DNA from: UBA4660 sp034408895
Lineage (GTDB): Bacteria; Bacteroidota; Bacteroidia; Flavobacteriales_D; Sanyastnellaceae
Reading direction: 5' to 3'
Assembly (NCBI GenBank): GCA_034408895.1
Contig: JAWXCI010000078.1
Coordinates: forward strand, 1 to 47,122
DNA: 47,122 nucleotides
The notes beneath the pieces were generated by a model. It made no database searches and was not told the DNA's origin. It saw only the letters and a list, made by a program, of their open reading frames with translations. Positions 7,758 through 16,594 of the stretch are shown here, piece after piece; the stretch's first letter is position 1; each line of letters begins with the position of its first letter. A program made the position numbers and the translations under genes.

Positions 7758-9216
7758 AACTGCTGAAAGACATATTGTACCGCGCAGGCATTTCCAATGT
7801 GATTGGATCCACACACATCGCAGTCGAGCACATCGCGATGGATTCAAGGCAGGTAAAAACTTTCACCGCATTCGTAGCGGTGCGCGGTGTTGCTGCGGAT
7901 GGTCACGACTTCATCGAACAGGCAATTGACAACGGAGCCATTGCCATCATCTGCGAAAAAATTCCTGCATCGCAGCGTGAAGGTGTCACGTACGTGGAAG
8001 TGCCCAACAGTGCAGAAGCATTAGGATACATCGCGTCAAATTTTTTCGACAATCCATCAGAGAACATAAAAGTGGTTGGTGTTACCGGCACGAATGGAAA
8101 AACCACCACAGCCACCCTTCTGTACTGCCTTGCCCGTGCTATGGGTTTCAAAGCAGGATTGCTTTCAACGGTGGTCAATCGTGTTGACACGCTCACACTC
8201 AATGCCACTCACACCACGCCCGATGCAATTTCTATCAACCGCATCATGAGTGAGATGGTGGAGGCAGGTTGCGAGTTCTGCTTTATGGAAGTGAGTTCTC
8301 ACGCGCTTCATCAACATCGTACAACGGGACTGCGATTTGCAGGAGCGCTGTTCACTAACATCACACACGACCACCTCGACTATCACAAGACATTCAACGA
8401 ATACATCAAAACGAAAAAAATTCTCTTTGATACGCTTCCATCTTCATCGTTTGCGCTGGTGAACAATGATGACCGCAATGGTGATGTGATGTTGCAGAAC
8501 TGTAAGGCGGGAAAAAAAACATTCGCATTGCAAAGCATGGCCGACTACAAAGCGAAAGTGGTTGAAAACAGTTTTGCCGGTCTTCACCTCATGCTTGATG
8601 GGCATGATATCTACACCAAACTCATCGGTGCATTCAATGCATACAATCTCCTGGGTGTTTATGCAGTGGCAGTTGAACTCGGACTGAACAAACTTGAAGT
8701 ACTCACATCGCTGAGTACACTCGAAGCGCCCGAAGGAAGATTCCAATACATCAAGACAAAAGATGAAATCACCGCGGTGATTGACTACGCCCACTCACCC
8801 GATGCACTTAAGAATGTGCTCAACACCATCAGAGAAATAAGAGGAGGAAATGAAAAAGTAATCACTGTGGTGGGATGCGGTGGCGATCGCGATAAAGAGA
8901 AACGCCCTGTGATGGCGCGTATTGCTGCGGACATGAGTGACCGTGTTGTGCTCACGAGTGACAACCCGCGCAGTGAAGAACCCGATGAAATTCTTGCGCA
9001 GATGAAGAGCGGATTGGATTCCGTTCAATCAAAAAAAACAATTGCAGTGAGCGACAGGCGGGAAGCGATCAAGCTCGCGTGCACTCTCGCCCAGCAGGGC
9101 GACATCATCCTCATTGCAGGAAAGGGTCACGAAAATACCAGGAGATAAAAGGTGTGCGCCACCCTTTCGATGATTTCCAGATTACCAACGAAACCTTGTA
9201 TGCACTTGCGAAATAA
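7754..9216 (+). CDS. murE: UDP-MurNAc-tripeptide ligase MurE, apparent 1-nt frameshift near the 3' end
   Basis: An ATP-dependent ligase adding meso-diaminopimelate to UDP-MurNAc-L-Ala-D-Glu. The P-loop VTGTNGKTTTA and the DAP-specific DNPR motif (residues 403-406) are present. The uninterrupted frame stops at 9148 after GKGHENTRR (464 residues). Re-reading one base at 9131-9137 restores YQEIKGVRHPFDD, the family's C-terminal sequence, and ends at TAA 9214-9216, overlapping the mraY ATG by one base. The expected full length is 487 residues. Because MurE is normally essential and the downstream sequence is intact, a consensus deletion or -1 frameshifting at GAAAATA is more likely than a dead gene. 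Confidence 0.9.
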
Positions 9217-10445
9217 TGCTGTACCATCTTTTCACATACCTCGATAAAGAATTTGACATGGCCGGTGCAGGGCTATTCAACTTCATTTCGTTTCGTGCAG
9301 CATGTAGTGTGATTTTGTCATTAGTCATTTCGCTGCTCTTCGGCAAATCACTCATCCGGTGGTTACGCAAAAAGCAGGTTGGCGAAACCATTCGCGACCT
9401 TGGACTCAAGGGCCAAATGGAAAAAGCAGGAACGCCCACCATGGGTGGAATCATCATCCTTCTGGCCATTCTTATCCCTACATTATTGTTTGCCGATCTC
9501 ACCAACATTTACGTGCAGACGATGATTATCGCCACAGTGTGGCTTGGGGTTGTTGGGTTCATGGATGATTACATCAAAGTGTTCAAGAAAGACAAGCGAG
9601 GTCTTGCCGGCACTTCAAAAATCATCGGGCAGGTTGGAGTGGGAATCATCGTTGCTTCCATGTTGTACTTCAGTGAAGATGTCACCATCAAGAGAAAAAT
9701 TTCTGATGAGCCTGTCACCTTCAACTCAGCAAATCAGGCGAACAATCCTGCTGTGTGGCAGGAGATAAAAGCGCTCAACACTACCATCCCTTTTATTAAG
9801 GACAACGAATTCAATTACGCGTGGTTGTTGCCAAAAAGTTGGGAGAATAAAACTTCTCTCTTCATTGTGTTCACTCTTGTGGTAATCCTCATTGTAACTG
9901 CGGTGTCAAATGGTGCAAACATCTCGGATGGAATTGATGGTCTCGCCACTGGTTCATCAGCTATCATCGGAGTAACGCTCGCCATCTTCGCTTACGTCAG
10001 CGGTAACTACATCTTCGCTGATTACCTCAACATCATGTACATCCCGCGCAGCGCGGAGCTTACTGTTTTCATCGCTGCGTTTGTCGGTGCTTGCATTGGT
10101 TTCCTGTGGTACAACTCTTATCCAGCACAAGTTTTTATGGGCGATACCGGAAGCCTTGCGCTGGGAGGAATCATCGCAACGTTTGCCATTGCGGTCAGGA
10201 AAGAATTGCTCATCCCTGTGTTGTGCGGAATTTTTCTTATTGAAAATCTTTCCGTGATGATACAAGTAGCGTGGTTCAAGTACACGCGAAAAAGATTTGG
10301 TGAAGGGCGAAGAATTTTCCTGATGTCTCCTCTCCATCATCACTACCAGAAACAAGGCTACCATGAATCCAAAATCGTTTCGCGGTTCTGGATTGTTGGA
10401 ATCATGCTCGCAGTACTCACCATCATCACATTAAAGACACGATAA
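9216..10445 (+). CDS. mraY: Phospho-N-acetylmuramoyl-pentapeptide-transferase MraY
   Basis: An integral membrane enzyme that makes lipid I from UDP-MurNAc-pentapeptide and undecaprenyl phosphate. The 409-residue protein has about ten hydrophobic segments and the active-site motifs GFMDDYIKV, NGANISDGIDGLATG, the aspartate in FMGDTGSLALGG and MSPLHHHYQKQG. A long periplasmic insert (about residues 150-210) is usual in Bacteroidota. Its ATG overlaps the restored murE stop (TAATG), supporting the corrected murE reading. The stop is followed 3 nt later by the murD ATG. Confidence 0.96.
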   Translation: MLYHLFTYLDKEFDMAGAGLFNFISFRAACSVILSLVISLLFGKSLIRWLRKKQVGETIRDLGLKGQMEKAGTPTMGGIIILLAILIPTLLFADLTNIYVQTMIIATVWLGVVGFMDDYIKVFKKDKRGLAGTSKIIGQVGVGIIVASMLYFSEDVTIKRKISDEPVTFNSANQANNPAVWQEIKALNTTIPFIKDNEFNYAWLLPKSWENKTSLFIVFTLVVILIVTAVSNGANISDGIDGLATGSSAIIGVTLAIFAYVSGNYIFADYLNIMYIPRSAELTVFIAAFVGACIGFLWYNSYPAQVFMGDTGSLALGGIIATFAIAVRKELLIPVLCGIFLIENLSVMIQVAWFKYTRKRFGEGRRIFLMSPLHHHYQKQGYHESKIVSRFWIVGIMLAVLTIITLKTR

Positions 10446-10448
10446 GTG

Positions 10449-11798
10449 ATGGCGAAAAAAATTGTCATACTCGGTGCAGGCGAAAGCGGAACTGGTGCAG
10501 CCATCCTGGCGCGAACCAAAGGCTTCGATGTTTTTCTTTCTGACAAGGGAACTATCAAAGAAAAATATCGCGCTGAACTGAAGCAGCATGAAATTGAGTT
10601 TGAAGAAGGCGGACACACTGAAGAAAGAATTCAGAGTGCTGATGAAGTGATAAAGAGTCCCGGAATTCCATCTGCAAATCCTCTCATTCAATCGCTAAAG
10701 CAAAAGGGAATTCCGGTGATCGGTGAACTTGAATTCGCTGCGCGACACACCGATGCAAAAAAAATCTGCATCACCGGCACCAACGGAAAAACCACTACCA
10801 CTCTGCTCACTTATCACATCCTGAAAAATGCAGGATTGAATGTAGGACTTGGAGGAAATGTGGGGAAGAGTTTCGCGAGACAAGTTGCTCAAAACAATTT
10901 CGATCACTACGTTCTTGAAGTGAGTTCATTCCAGTTGGATGACATGTATGATTTTAAAGCGGAGATTGCCATACTCCTGAACATTACTCCCGACCACCTG
11001 GATCGTTACGAAAACAATTTCCAGAACTACATCGCTTCAAAGTTTCGCATCATCCAAAACCAAACAGCGGATGATGCATTCATATACAATTTGGATGACA
11101 TTGCGACAACCACGTGGCTCGCAACTCTCGAACTATCCGCCCGCCTCTTCCCCATCACCCTTCGCGAAAATGTTTTTCCTGAAAACGCGGAAGGAGCTTT
11201 TGTTCATGCAAACCAATTCACCATTCATATCAACCAAATCAATTTTATTATGCGTATTACAGAACTCGCCTTACAAGGCAAACACAATTTGTTCAACAGC
11301 ATGGCGGCAGGTACTGCTGCCAACTTTCTTGACCTGCGAAAGGAAGTGATCCGACACAGCATGGAAAACTTCGAGAATGTGGAACACCGCCTCGAATATG
11401 TGGCAAGCATTCACGGTGTAAAATTCATTAACGACAGCAAGGCTACCAATGTGAACAGTAGTTGGTATGCGCTGGAAAGCGTGGATAAACCTGTGATCTG
11501 GATTGCAGGCGGAACCGACAAAGGCAACGACTACAATATATTGAATGACCTGGTGCAGAAAAAAGTGAAGGCCATCATCTGTCTGACCAAAGACAGTTCA
11601 AAAATCCGCAAGGCATTTGGCAAAATGGTGGACACCATCGTGGATGCACAAAGTGCCGAACAGGCGGTACGCGCATCGTATAGTTTGGCTTACGAGGGAG
11701 ATGTGGTCTTGCTTTCACCTGCCTGTGCCAGCTTCGATTTGTTCGAGAGTTATGAAGATCGTGGTAGGCAATTCAAGGCAGCAGTGAAAAAACTATAG
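10449..11798 (+). CDS. murD: UDP-N-acetylmuramoyl-L-alanine--D-glutamate ligase MurD
   Basis: A 449-residue Mur ligase adding D-glutamate in the cytoplasmic pathway. The N-terminal Rossmann-like UDP-binding segment KIVILGAGESGTGAA is followed by the P-loop CITGTNGKTTTTLL, central-domain signatures EVSSFQLDD and NITPDHLDRY, and the C-terminal domain IWIAGGTDKGNDY with LLSPACASFDLFESYEDRG. ATG 10449 is chosen over the adjacent GTG 10446 because MAKKIVILGAG is the usual family start. It lies 3 nt behind mraY; a 99-bp repeat-like spacer separates it from ftsW. Confidence 0.96.
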   Translation: MAKKIVILGAGESGTGAAILARTKGFDVFLSDKGTIKEKYRAELKQHEIEFEEGGHTEERIQSADEVIKSPGIPSANPLIQSLKQKGIPVIGELEFAARHTDAKKICITGTNGKTTTTLLTYHILKNAGLNVGLGGNVGKSFARQVAQNNFDHYVLEVSSFQLDDMYDFKAEIAILLNITPDHLDRYENNFQNYIASKFRIIQNQTADDAFIYNLDDIATTTWLATLELSARLFPITLRENVFPENAEGAFVHANQFTIHINQINFIMRITELALQGKHNLFNSMAAGTAANFLDLRKEVIRHSMENFENVEHRLEYVASIHGVKFINDSKATNVNSSWYALESVDKPVIWIAGGTDKGNDYNILNDLVQKKVKAIICLTKDSSKIRKAFGKMVDTIVDAQSAEQAVRASYSLAYEGDVVLLSPACASFDLFESYEDRGRQFKAAVKKL

Positions 11799-11897
11799 TG
11801 TTGAGCGATGTGGGCTTGAGGGATATGAGAACATGCCTCGGAAAATCTCAAATCTCACATCACAAATCTCCTGTCTCATAGCTCAAATTCTTCCAAC
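11799..11897. repeat. Low-complexity CTCAAATCTCA-type spacer
   Basis: The murD-ftsW spacer contains AATCTCAAATCTCACATCACAAATCTC and matching TGAGGGATATGAGA on its left side. The imperfect TGAGATTTGAGA-like inverted units resemble dispersed intergenic repeats often seen in Bacteroidota. It has no coding capacity. Confidence 0.4.
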
Positions 11898-13100
11898 ATG
11901 AAAACACTTCTCAACAAACTACAGGGTGATCGCGTTATCTGGATGGTGACGTTTTTTCTCGGCATCCTTTCGCTGCTTGCGGTGTATAGTTCAGTTTCCA
12001 CTCTTGCATTGAAAAGTGATGGAGGAAGTTTTTCGTTTCTGGTAAAGCATGCATTAATGCTTGCCGTTGGCTTCGGGGTGATGTATTACATCCACAAACT
12101 CAACTACAGGTATTTCTCGCGGCTTTCCCAGTTGTTGATTTGGGTGGCAGCCGGCTTACTGGTTTACACTTTTTTCTTTGGCTCTAATTACAACAGTGCT
12201 GAACGCTGGATAAAAATTCCATTCATCGGCCTCACCTTCCAGACCAGCGACTTTGCCAAAATTGTTCTTGTAGTTTATGTGGCGCGATTGCTCACCGTCA
12301 AACGCGACCTGCTCAGCGATTTTCGGTTGGGCGTGATTCCGGTTTTGATTCCGGTGGTTGTCGTTTGCGCATTGATTCTTCCGGCAAATTTTTCCACCGC
12401 AGCCATGCTTGGTTTTGTCTGTTTTCTGATGATGTACTTGGCCGGTGTTCCAGGTCGGCACCTGGGGAAGCTGGCACTGGCTGGGCTTGCAGCGCTAGTG
12501 TTGCTCGTTTCTGTTGGCGAATTCTTTCCCAATGCGTTGCCGCGATACACCACCTGGAAGAACCGCATCTTCAACAAAGTGGAGAATACCGCAGATGGAA
12601 ACTTCCAGGTGGACATGGCCAAGGCTGCCATTCATCAGGGTGGAGTATTTCCCGAGTTGCCAGGAAACAGTTCATTCCGAAACCGCCTTCCGCATCCTTA
12701 CTCGGATATGATCTATGCATTCATCATTGAAGAATATGGAAGTGTACTTGGAGGGATTGGTTTGTTGCTGCTTTACCTGATCCTTTTGTATCGCACTATA
12801 AAATTCGTGCGGGAATGTCCCAAACAATTCGGGGCGCTCACTGCGCTCGGCTTGTCATTCTTGCTAGTCATGCAAGCTCTGATCAACATGGGCGTTGCAG
12901 TGAGTTTATTCCCAACAACAGGACAACCATTACCACTGGTGAGCATGGGTGGAACATCTACTATTCTCACTTGCCTCACCATTGGAATAATTCTTTCTGT
13001 GAGCAGGAGCAAATTCAACAAGGAAGAAATGGAAATGGAGAGTCGGCAGGAAGTAGCCAGTGCGCGGACAGAAAGTGCTTCACAACCTTCCATGTCGTAA
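11898..13100 (+). CDS. ftsW: Septal peptidoglycan glycosyltransferase FtsW
   Basis: A 400-residue SEDS-family polymerase working with FtsI on septal lipid II. Hydrophobic segments are distributed over the whole protein. Conserved features include NYNSAERWIKIPFIGLTFQ, the segment QVDMAKAAIHQGG (family QxxxAxxAI..GG), LPHPYSDMIYAFIIEEYG with the catalytic-region aspartate, and FPTTGQPLPLVSMGGTS near the C-terminus. The C-terminus is a charged cytoplasmic tail (EEMEMESRQEVASARTES). Its stop lies 18 nt before the murG start. Confidence 0.96.
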   Translation: MKTLLNKLQGDRVIWMVTFFLGILSLLAVYSSVSTLALKSDGGSFSFLVKHALMLAVGFGVMYYIHKLNYRYFSRLSQLLIWVAAGLLVYTFFFGSNYNSAERWIKIPFIGLTFQTSDFAKIVLVVYVARLLTVKRDLLSDFRLGVIPVLIPVVVVCALILPANFSTAAMLGFVCFLMMYLAGVPGRHLGKLALAGLAALVLLVSVGEFFPNALPRYTTWKNRIFNKVENTADGNFQVDMAKAAIHQGGVFPELPGNSSFRNRLPHPYSDMIYAFIIEEYGSVLGGIGLLLLYLILLYRTIKFVRECPKQFGALTALGLSFLLVMQALINMGVAVSLFPTTGQPLPLVSMGGTSTILTCLTIGIILSVSRSKFNKEEMEMESRQEVASARTESASQPSMS

Positions 13101-13118
13101 CATCAAGAAACTTTTAAC

Positions 13119-14228
13119 TTGAGCATCCTCAGGATAATCATAGCAGGTGGTGGAACTGGTGGACACATCTTTCCCGCTATTGCTATTGCAAAAGCCATTC
13201 TTGCCTTACGACCCGATTCCGAAATTCTTTTCGTGGGTGCCGAAGGAAAGATGGAGATGGAAAAAGTTCCTGCTGCCGGTTTCAAAATCATCGGTCTTCC
13301 TATTGTCGGAATTCAAAGAAGACTTACGCTGAAAAATTTGCTGTTGCCTCTCAAAGTCATTCAAAGCCTTATCAAGGCCCGCGGCATCATCAAAAATTTC
13401 AAACCGCATGTTGCTATTGGTGTGGGAGGTTATGCAAGTGGCCCTCTGCTTCGGGCTGCGTCAGCTCTTGGTGTGAAAACGTTGTTGCAGGAACAGAATT
13501 CATATCCGGGAATCACCAACAAAATTCTTTCAAAGAAGGCCGACAAAATTTGTGTGGCTTACGAAGGCCTTGAAAAATTCTTCCCCCACCACAAAATAGT
13601 TTTTACCGGAAATCCGGTGCGACCCGAAGTAGTGCAACTCGATGGAAAAAGAAATCATGCACAGGAGTTTTTTCATCTCGACCCAAATAAAAAAACACTT
13701 CTTGTTGTGGGCGGGAGCCTGGGGGCACGAACCATCAATCATTCCATCCGTTCGTGTGCTGATTTACTTGTGAAGCACGATTTCCAGATCATCTGGCAAA
13801 CCGGTAAATCATATGCACAGAGCGCACTCGCCTTTGCTGTTGCACATGATTCCGATGCCATACATGTATTTGAGTTTATCCAAAAGATGGATTTGGCATA
13901 CGCTGCTGCCGACATCATTGTGTCGCGTGCAGGCGCCATGAGTATTTCGGAATTGTGCCTCGTGAAAAAACCTGCCATACTCATTCCCTCACCCAACGTT
14001 TCGGAAGACCACCAGACAAAAAACGCGATGGCACTGGTGAACAAAAAGGCGGCTGTACTTATTCGTGACGATGAAGCAGAAAAAGTTTTGGGAAACGAAA
14101 TCATTGCGCTGCTAAATGATGAAACGAAAATGAATTCGCTGTCAACGAACATCGCCAAACTAGGTTTTGCAAATGCATCTGAGGCTATTGCGAATGAAGT
14201 ATTCAAACTTGTTGACACTCACTCCTAG
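13119..14228 (+). CDS. murG: UDP-N-acetylglucosamine:lipid I GlcNAc transferase MurG
   Basis: A GT28-family enzyme converting lipid I to lipid II at the inner face of the membrane. The first glycine loop IIAGGGTGGHIFPAIAIA, the second loop VGVGGYASGPLL, LQEQNSYPGITNK, VVGGSLGARTIN and the donor-site SRAGAMSISELC are all present in 369 residues. No ATG or GTG exists in frame between the ftsW stop at 13100 and the first strand, so TTG 13119 is taken as start. It is 18 nt after ftsW and 8 nt before murC. Confidence 0.95.
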   Translation: MSILRIIIAGGGTGGHIFPAIAIAKAILALRPDSEILFVGAEGKMEMEKVPAAGFKIIGLPIVGIQRRLTLKNLLLPLKVIQSLIKARGIIKNFKPHVAIGVGGYASGPLLRAASALGVKTLLQEQNSYPGITNKILSKKADKICVAYEGLEKFFPHHKIVFTGNPVRPEVVQLDGKRNHAQEFFHLDPNKKTLLVVGGSLGARTINHSIRSCADLLVKHDFQIIWQTGKSYAQSALAFAVAHDSDAIHVFEFIQKMDLAYAAADIIVSRAGAMSISELCLVKKPAILIPSPNVSEDHQTKNAMALVNKKAAVLIRDDEAEKVLGNEIIALLNDETKMNSLSTNIAKLGFANASEAIANEVFKLVDTHS

Positions 14229-14236
14229 AGTACAAA

Positions 14237-15634
14237 ATGAAACTGAATCAATACGACATATTCTATTTCCTTGGCATCGGGGGTATCGGTATGTCGGCTC
14301 TTGCGCGCTATTTCCACTCGCAGGGAAAACAAGTGATGGGCTATGATAAAACATCAACACCGCTGACAACGGAACTGGAGATGGAAGGCATAGCAGTTCA
14401 TTTTGAGGATTCGGTTCTTGAAATTGCACAACTCGTAAAACTCTCAGAGAAAGAAAAAGTACTGGTCGTTCTCACTCCCGCCATCCCCAAAGACTCCAAC
14501 GAACTGCTGTGGTTTCAGCAAAACAATTACACCATACTCAAGCGTTCGCAGGTGTTGGGGTTGATTACTGAAACATCAAAAACAATAGCGGTGGCCGGTA
14601 CTCACGGAAAAACAACTACAAGTGCACTCATAGCACACATACTGACTTCCAGTGGACATGGATGTAATGCATTCCTTGGAGGTATCACTGCAAACTACAA
14701 CACTAACCTGTTGTTGAGTCCAGGTGTGGAATGGACCGTGGTGGAGGCGGACGAATACGACCGTTCGTTTCTCACCCTGTCACCCACCATTGCAGTGATA
14801 ACCTCCATGGATGCTGACCACCTCGACATCTATGGCACACATGATTATATGATTGAATCCTACAACCTGTTTGCAAACAGGGTGGTAGATGATGGGGTGT
14901 TAATCGTGAGGAAGGATCTTCCTCTTGCAATTCAAGATTCCCGATTCCGGATTTCAAATTACTCCATCACCGAAAGTGCTGATTACATGTCTGAAGACAT
15001 TAGAATTGAAAATGGTGAATACGTTTTCGGGCTTCGTGGCATCCGCAACAATTTGAAATTAGGTCTTGCCGGAAGGCACAATGTCGAAAATGCCATTGCC
15101 GCTTGTGCTGTTTGTCTTGAAATCGGGATTGAACCTGAGAAAATCCGCGAAGCCCTTGCATCCTTCCTCGGGGTGAAGCGCAGGTTCGAATACATCATCA
15201 AGAGACCCAATCTTGTTTTGATTGACGACTATGCACACCACCCGGAGGAACTCCGCGCCTGTATCAGCTCTGCCCGCGAACTGTATCCGGGCAAGAAACT
15301 TACAGGCATTTTCCAACCCCACCTCTTCACCCGCACGCGCGATTTTGCCGATGACTTCGCCCGCAGCCTCGAACTGCTGGACGAAATCATCCTCCTTCCC
15401 ATTTATCCCGCCCGCGAATTGCCGCTGCCAGGAATTGATTCACAAATGCTGTTGGATAAAATCAGGAAGCCCCATAAAATGCTGGTAGAGAAAAGCGGGT
15501 TATTAGCGGAATTGGGAAGCCGCGAGGTGGAGGTAGTGCTGATGTTGGGTGCAGGGGATATTGACGCGTGGGTTCAGCCGGTGCATCAGTTGATGAAGAC
15601 GGATGACCGCAGACCGAAGACGGGGGATCGATGA
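14237..15634 (+). CDS. murC: UDP-N-acetylmuramate--L-alanine ligase MurC
   Basis: The first Mur ligase, adding L-alanine to UDP-MurNAc. Visible are FLGIGGIGMSALARYFHSQGKQVMGYD (UDP-binding; shown here only in part), the P-loop VAGTHGKTTTSALIAH, VEADEYDRSF, DADHLDIYG and the C-terminal DDYAHHPEELRAC with IFQPHLFTRTRDF. The length is 465 residues. The last dozen residues (TDDRRPKTGDR) are not family sequence: they are a translated CCGAAGAC-type repeat that continues into the spacer, so the ancestral stop may lie near residue 453. Confidence 0.95.
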   Translation: MKLNQYDIFYFLGIGGIGMSALARYFHSQGKQVMGYDKTSTPLTTELEMEGIAVHFEDSVLEIAQLVKLSEKEKVLVVLTPAIPKDSNELLWFQQNNYTILKRSQVLGLITETSKTIAVAGTHGKTTTSALIAHILTSSGHGCNAFLGGITANYNTNLLLSPGVEWTVVEADEYDRSFLTLSPTIAVITSMDADHLDIYGTHDYMIESYNLFANRVVDDGVLIVRKDLPLAIQDSRFRISNYSITESADYMSEDIRIENGEYVFGLRGIRNNLKLGLAGRHNVENAIAACAVCLEIGIEPEKIREALASFLGVKRRFEYIIKRPNLVLIDDYAHHPEELRACISSARELYPGKKLTGIFQPHLFTRTRDFADDFARSLELLDEIILLPIYPARELPLPGIDSQMLLDKIRKPHKMLVEKSGLLAELGSREVEVVLMLGAGDIDAWVQPVHQLMKTDDRRPKTGDR

Positions 15635-15737
15635 TGAGAGACCGGGGGCCGAAGACCAAAGAATGAATATCGAACTTTGAAAAACGAATATCGAAGTAAC
15701 AAGAAACCGGGAACCTCATGAACTATGAACCCGGAAC
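15596..15737. repeat. Dispersed-repeat-like spacer between murC and ftsQ
   Basis: Tandem near-copies of GACCGNNGACCGAAGAC-type units at the murC 3' end are followed by paired ATATCGAACTTTG / CGAATATCGAAG segments, then CCGGGAACC / CCCGGAACATGGAACCCG units just before the ftsQ ATG. These simple, self-similar blocks resemble intergenic repeat families of Bacteroidota. They contribute the last codons of murC and abut the ftsQ start. Confidence 0.5.
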
Positions 15738-16589
15738 ATGGAACCCGAAACTAAATTGACGCAGACCACCAACACATATCAAAAAGAAATTAGGCGGAAA
15801 AAACGCTGGAAGGTTCTTGCCATTAACTTCATTGCTGTTGGAGGAGCATTGGCGCTGTTTGTATTGCTGGGCTTTGTAAACAAAAAACAAAACGACACCA
15901 TTTGCTGGAAGCTGGATGTGGAAGTGGAAAAGAATGCGGAGGAGAATTTTATCAGCGAAGCAACGATCCGTGTTCAAATAATTGCCTTGGGCGACAGCAT
16001 TGTGGGCACTCCCGTAAGCCAGGTTAAAATCAACAAAATTCATGTAGCTCTCGTGCGCAATCCTAGCATTCGCAAAGCCAATGTGTTTATTACCGTGGAT
16101 GGAAGATGTGTAGTGAAGGTGACCCAACTTATTCCCATTGCACGGATACTGAATAATGATGGCAGCAGTTTTTATATTGATAAGGAGGGCTACACCATGC
16201 CCCTTAGCCCCTTGTTTACTGCGCACGTTCCGGTGTTCACCGGCCACATCAGCGAAAAGATGCAACGGGGAAGTATCTCCCAAAATGCAAGCAGCGCCTT
16301 CATTAAAAATTCGTTGCTCGATGATATTTACGCATTCACGCGCTTTATCCAAGCCAATGCTTTTCTCCAAGCGCAGGTGGAGCACGTGCACATCAACGCA
16401 CAAAAAAAATTCGAAGTGATTCCGCGAGTAGGAAATCACCGCATCATCTTCGGCAACGTGGATGAACTGGAAACGAAATACAAAAAACTCATGGCCTTTT
16501 ATGCCCATGAACTTCCGCAGCGAAACATCAACCCCTACACCGCCATCAATCTTGAATATGAAGACCAGGTGGTGTGCACAACCCAATAA
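15738..16589 (+). CDS. ftsQ: Cell division protein FtsQ
   Basis: A 283-residue bitopic protein at the ftsQ position. A basic N-terminus (KEIRRKKRWK) precedes one transmembrane segment (about residues 28-48), a POTRA-like region with INKIHVALVRNPSIRKANVFITVDG and VTQLIPIARILN, and a beta domain ending in AINLEYEDQVVCT. FtsQ recruits the FtsL and FtsI/FtsW complex to the septum. Sequence conservation is low in this family, so the assignment leans on topology, the NPxIxxAxV motif and operon position. The ATG at 15738 lies within the repeat-like spacer. Confidence 0.88.
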   Translation: MEPETKLTQTTNTYQKEIRRKKRWKVLAINFIAVGGALALFVLLGFVNKKQNDTICWKLDVEVEKNAEENFISEATIRVQIIALGDSIVGTPVSQVKINKIHVALVRNPSIRKANVFITVDGRCVVKVTQLIPIARILNNDGSSFYIDKEGYTMPLSPLFTAHVPVFTGHISEKMQRGSISQNASSAFIKNSLLDDIYAFTRFIQANAFLQAQVEHVHINAQKKFEVIPRVGNHRIIFGNVDELETKYKKLMAFYAHELPQRNINPYTAINLEYEDQVVCTTQ

Positions 16590-16594
16590 AATTT

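Noticed and set aside
15723..16586. Minus-strand frame of 287 codons opposite ftsQ
   Set aside because: It mirrors ftsQ over its full length and shows no family features; antisense codon bias explains its openness.
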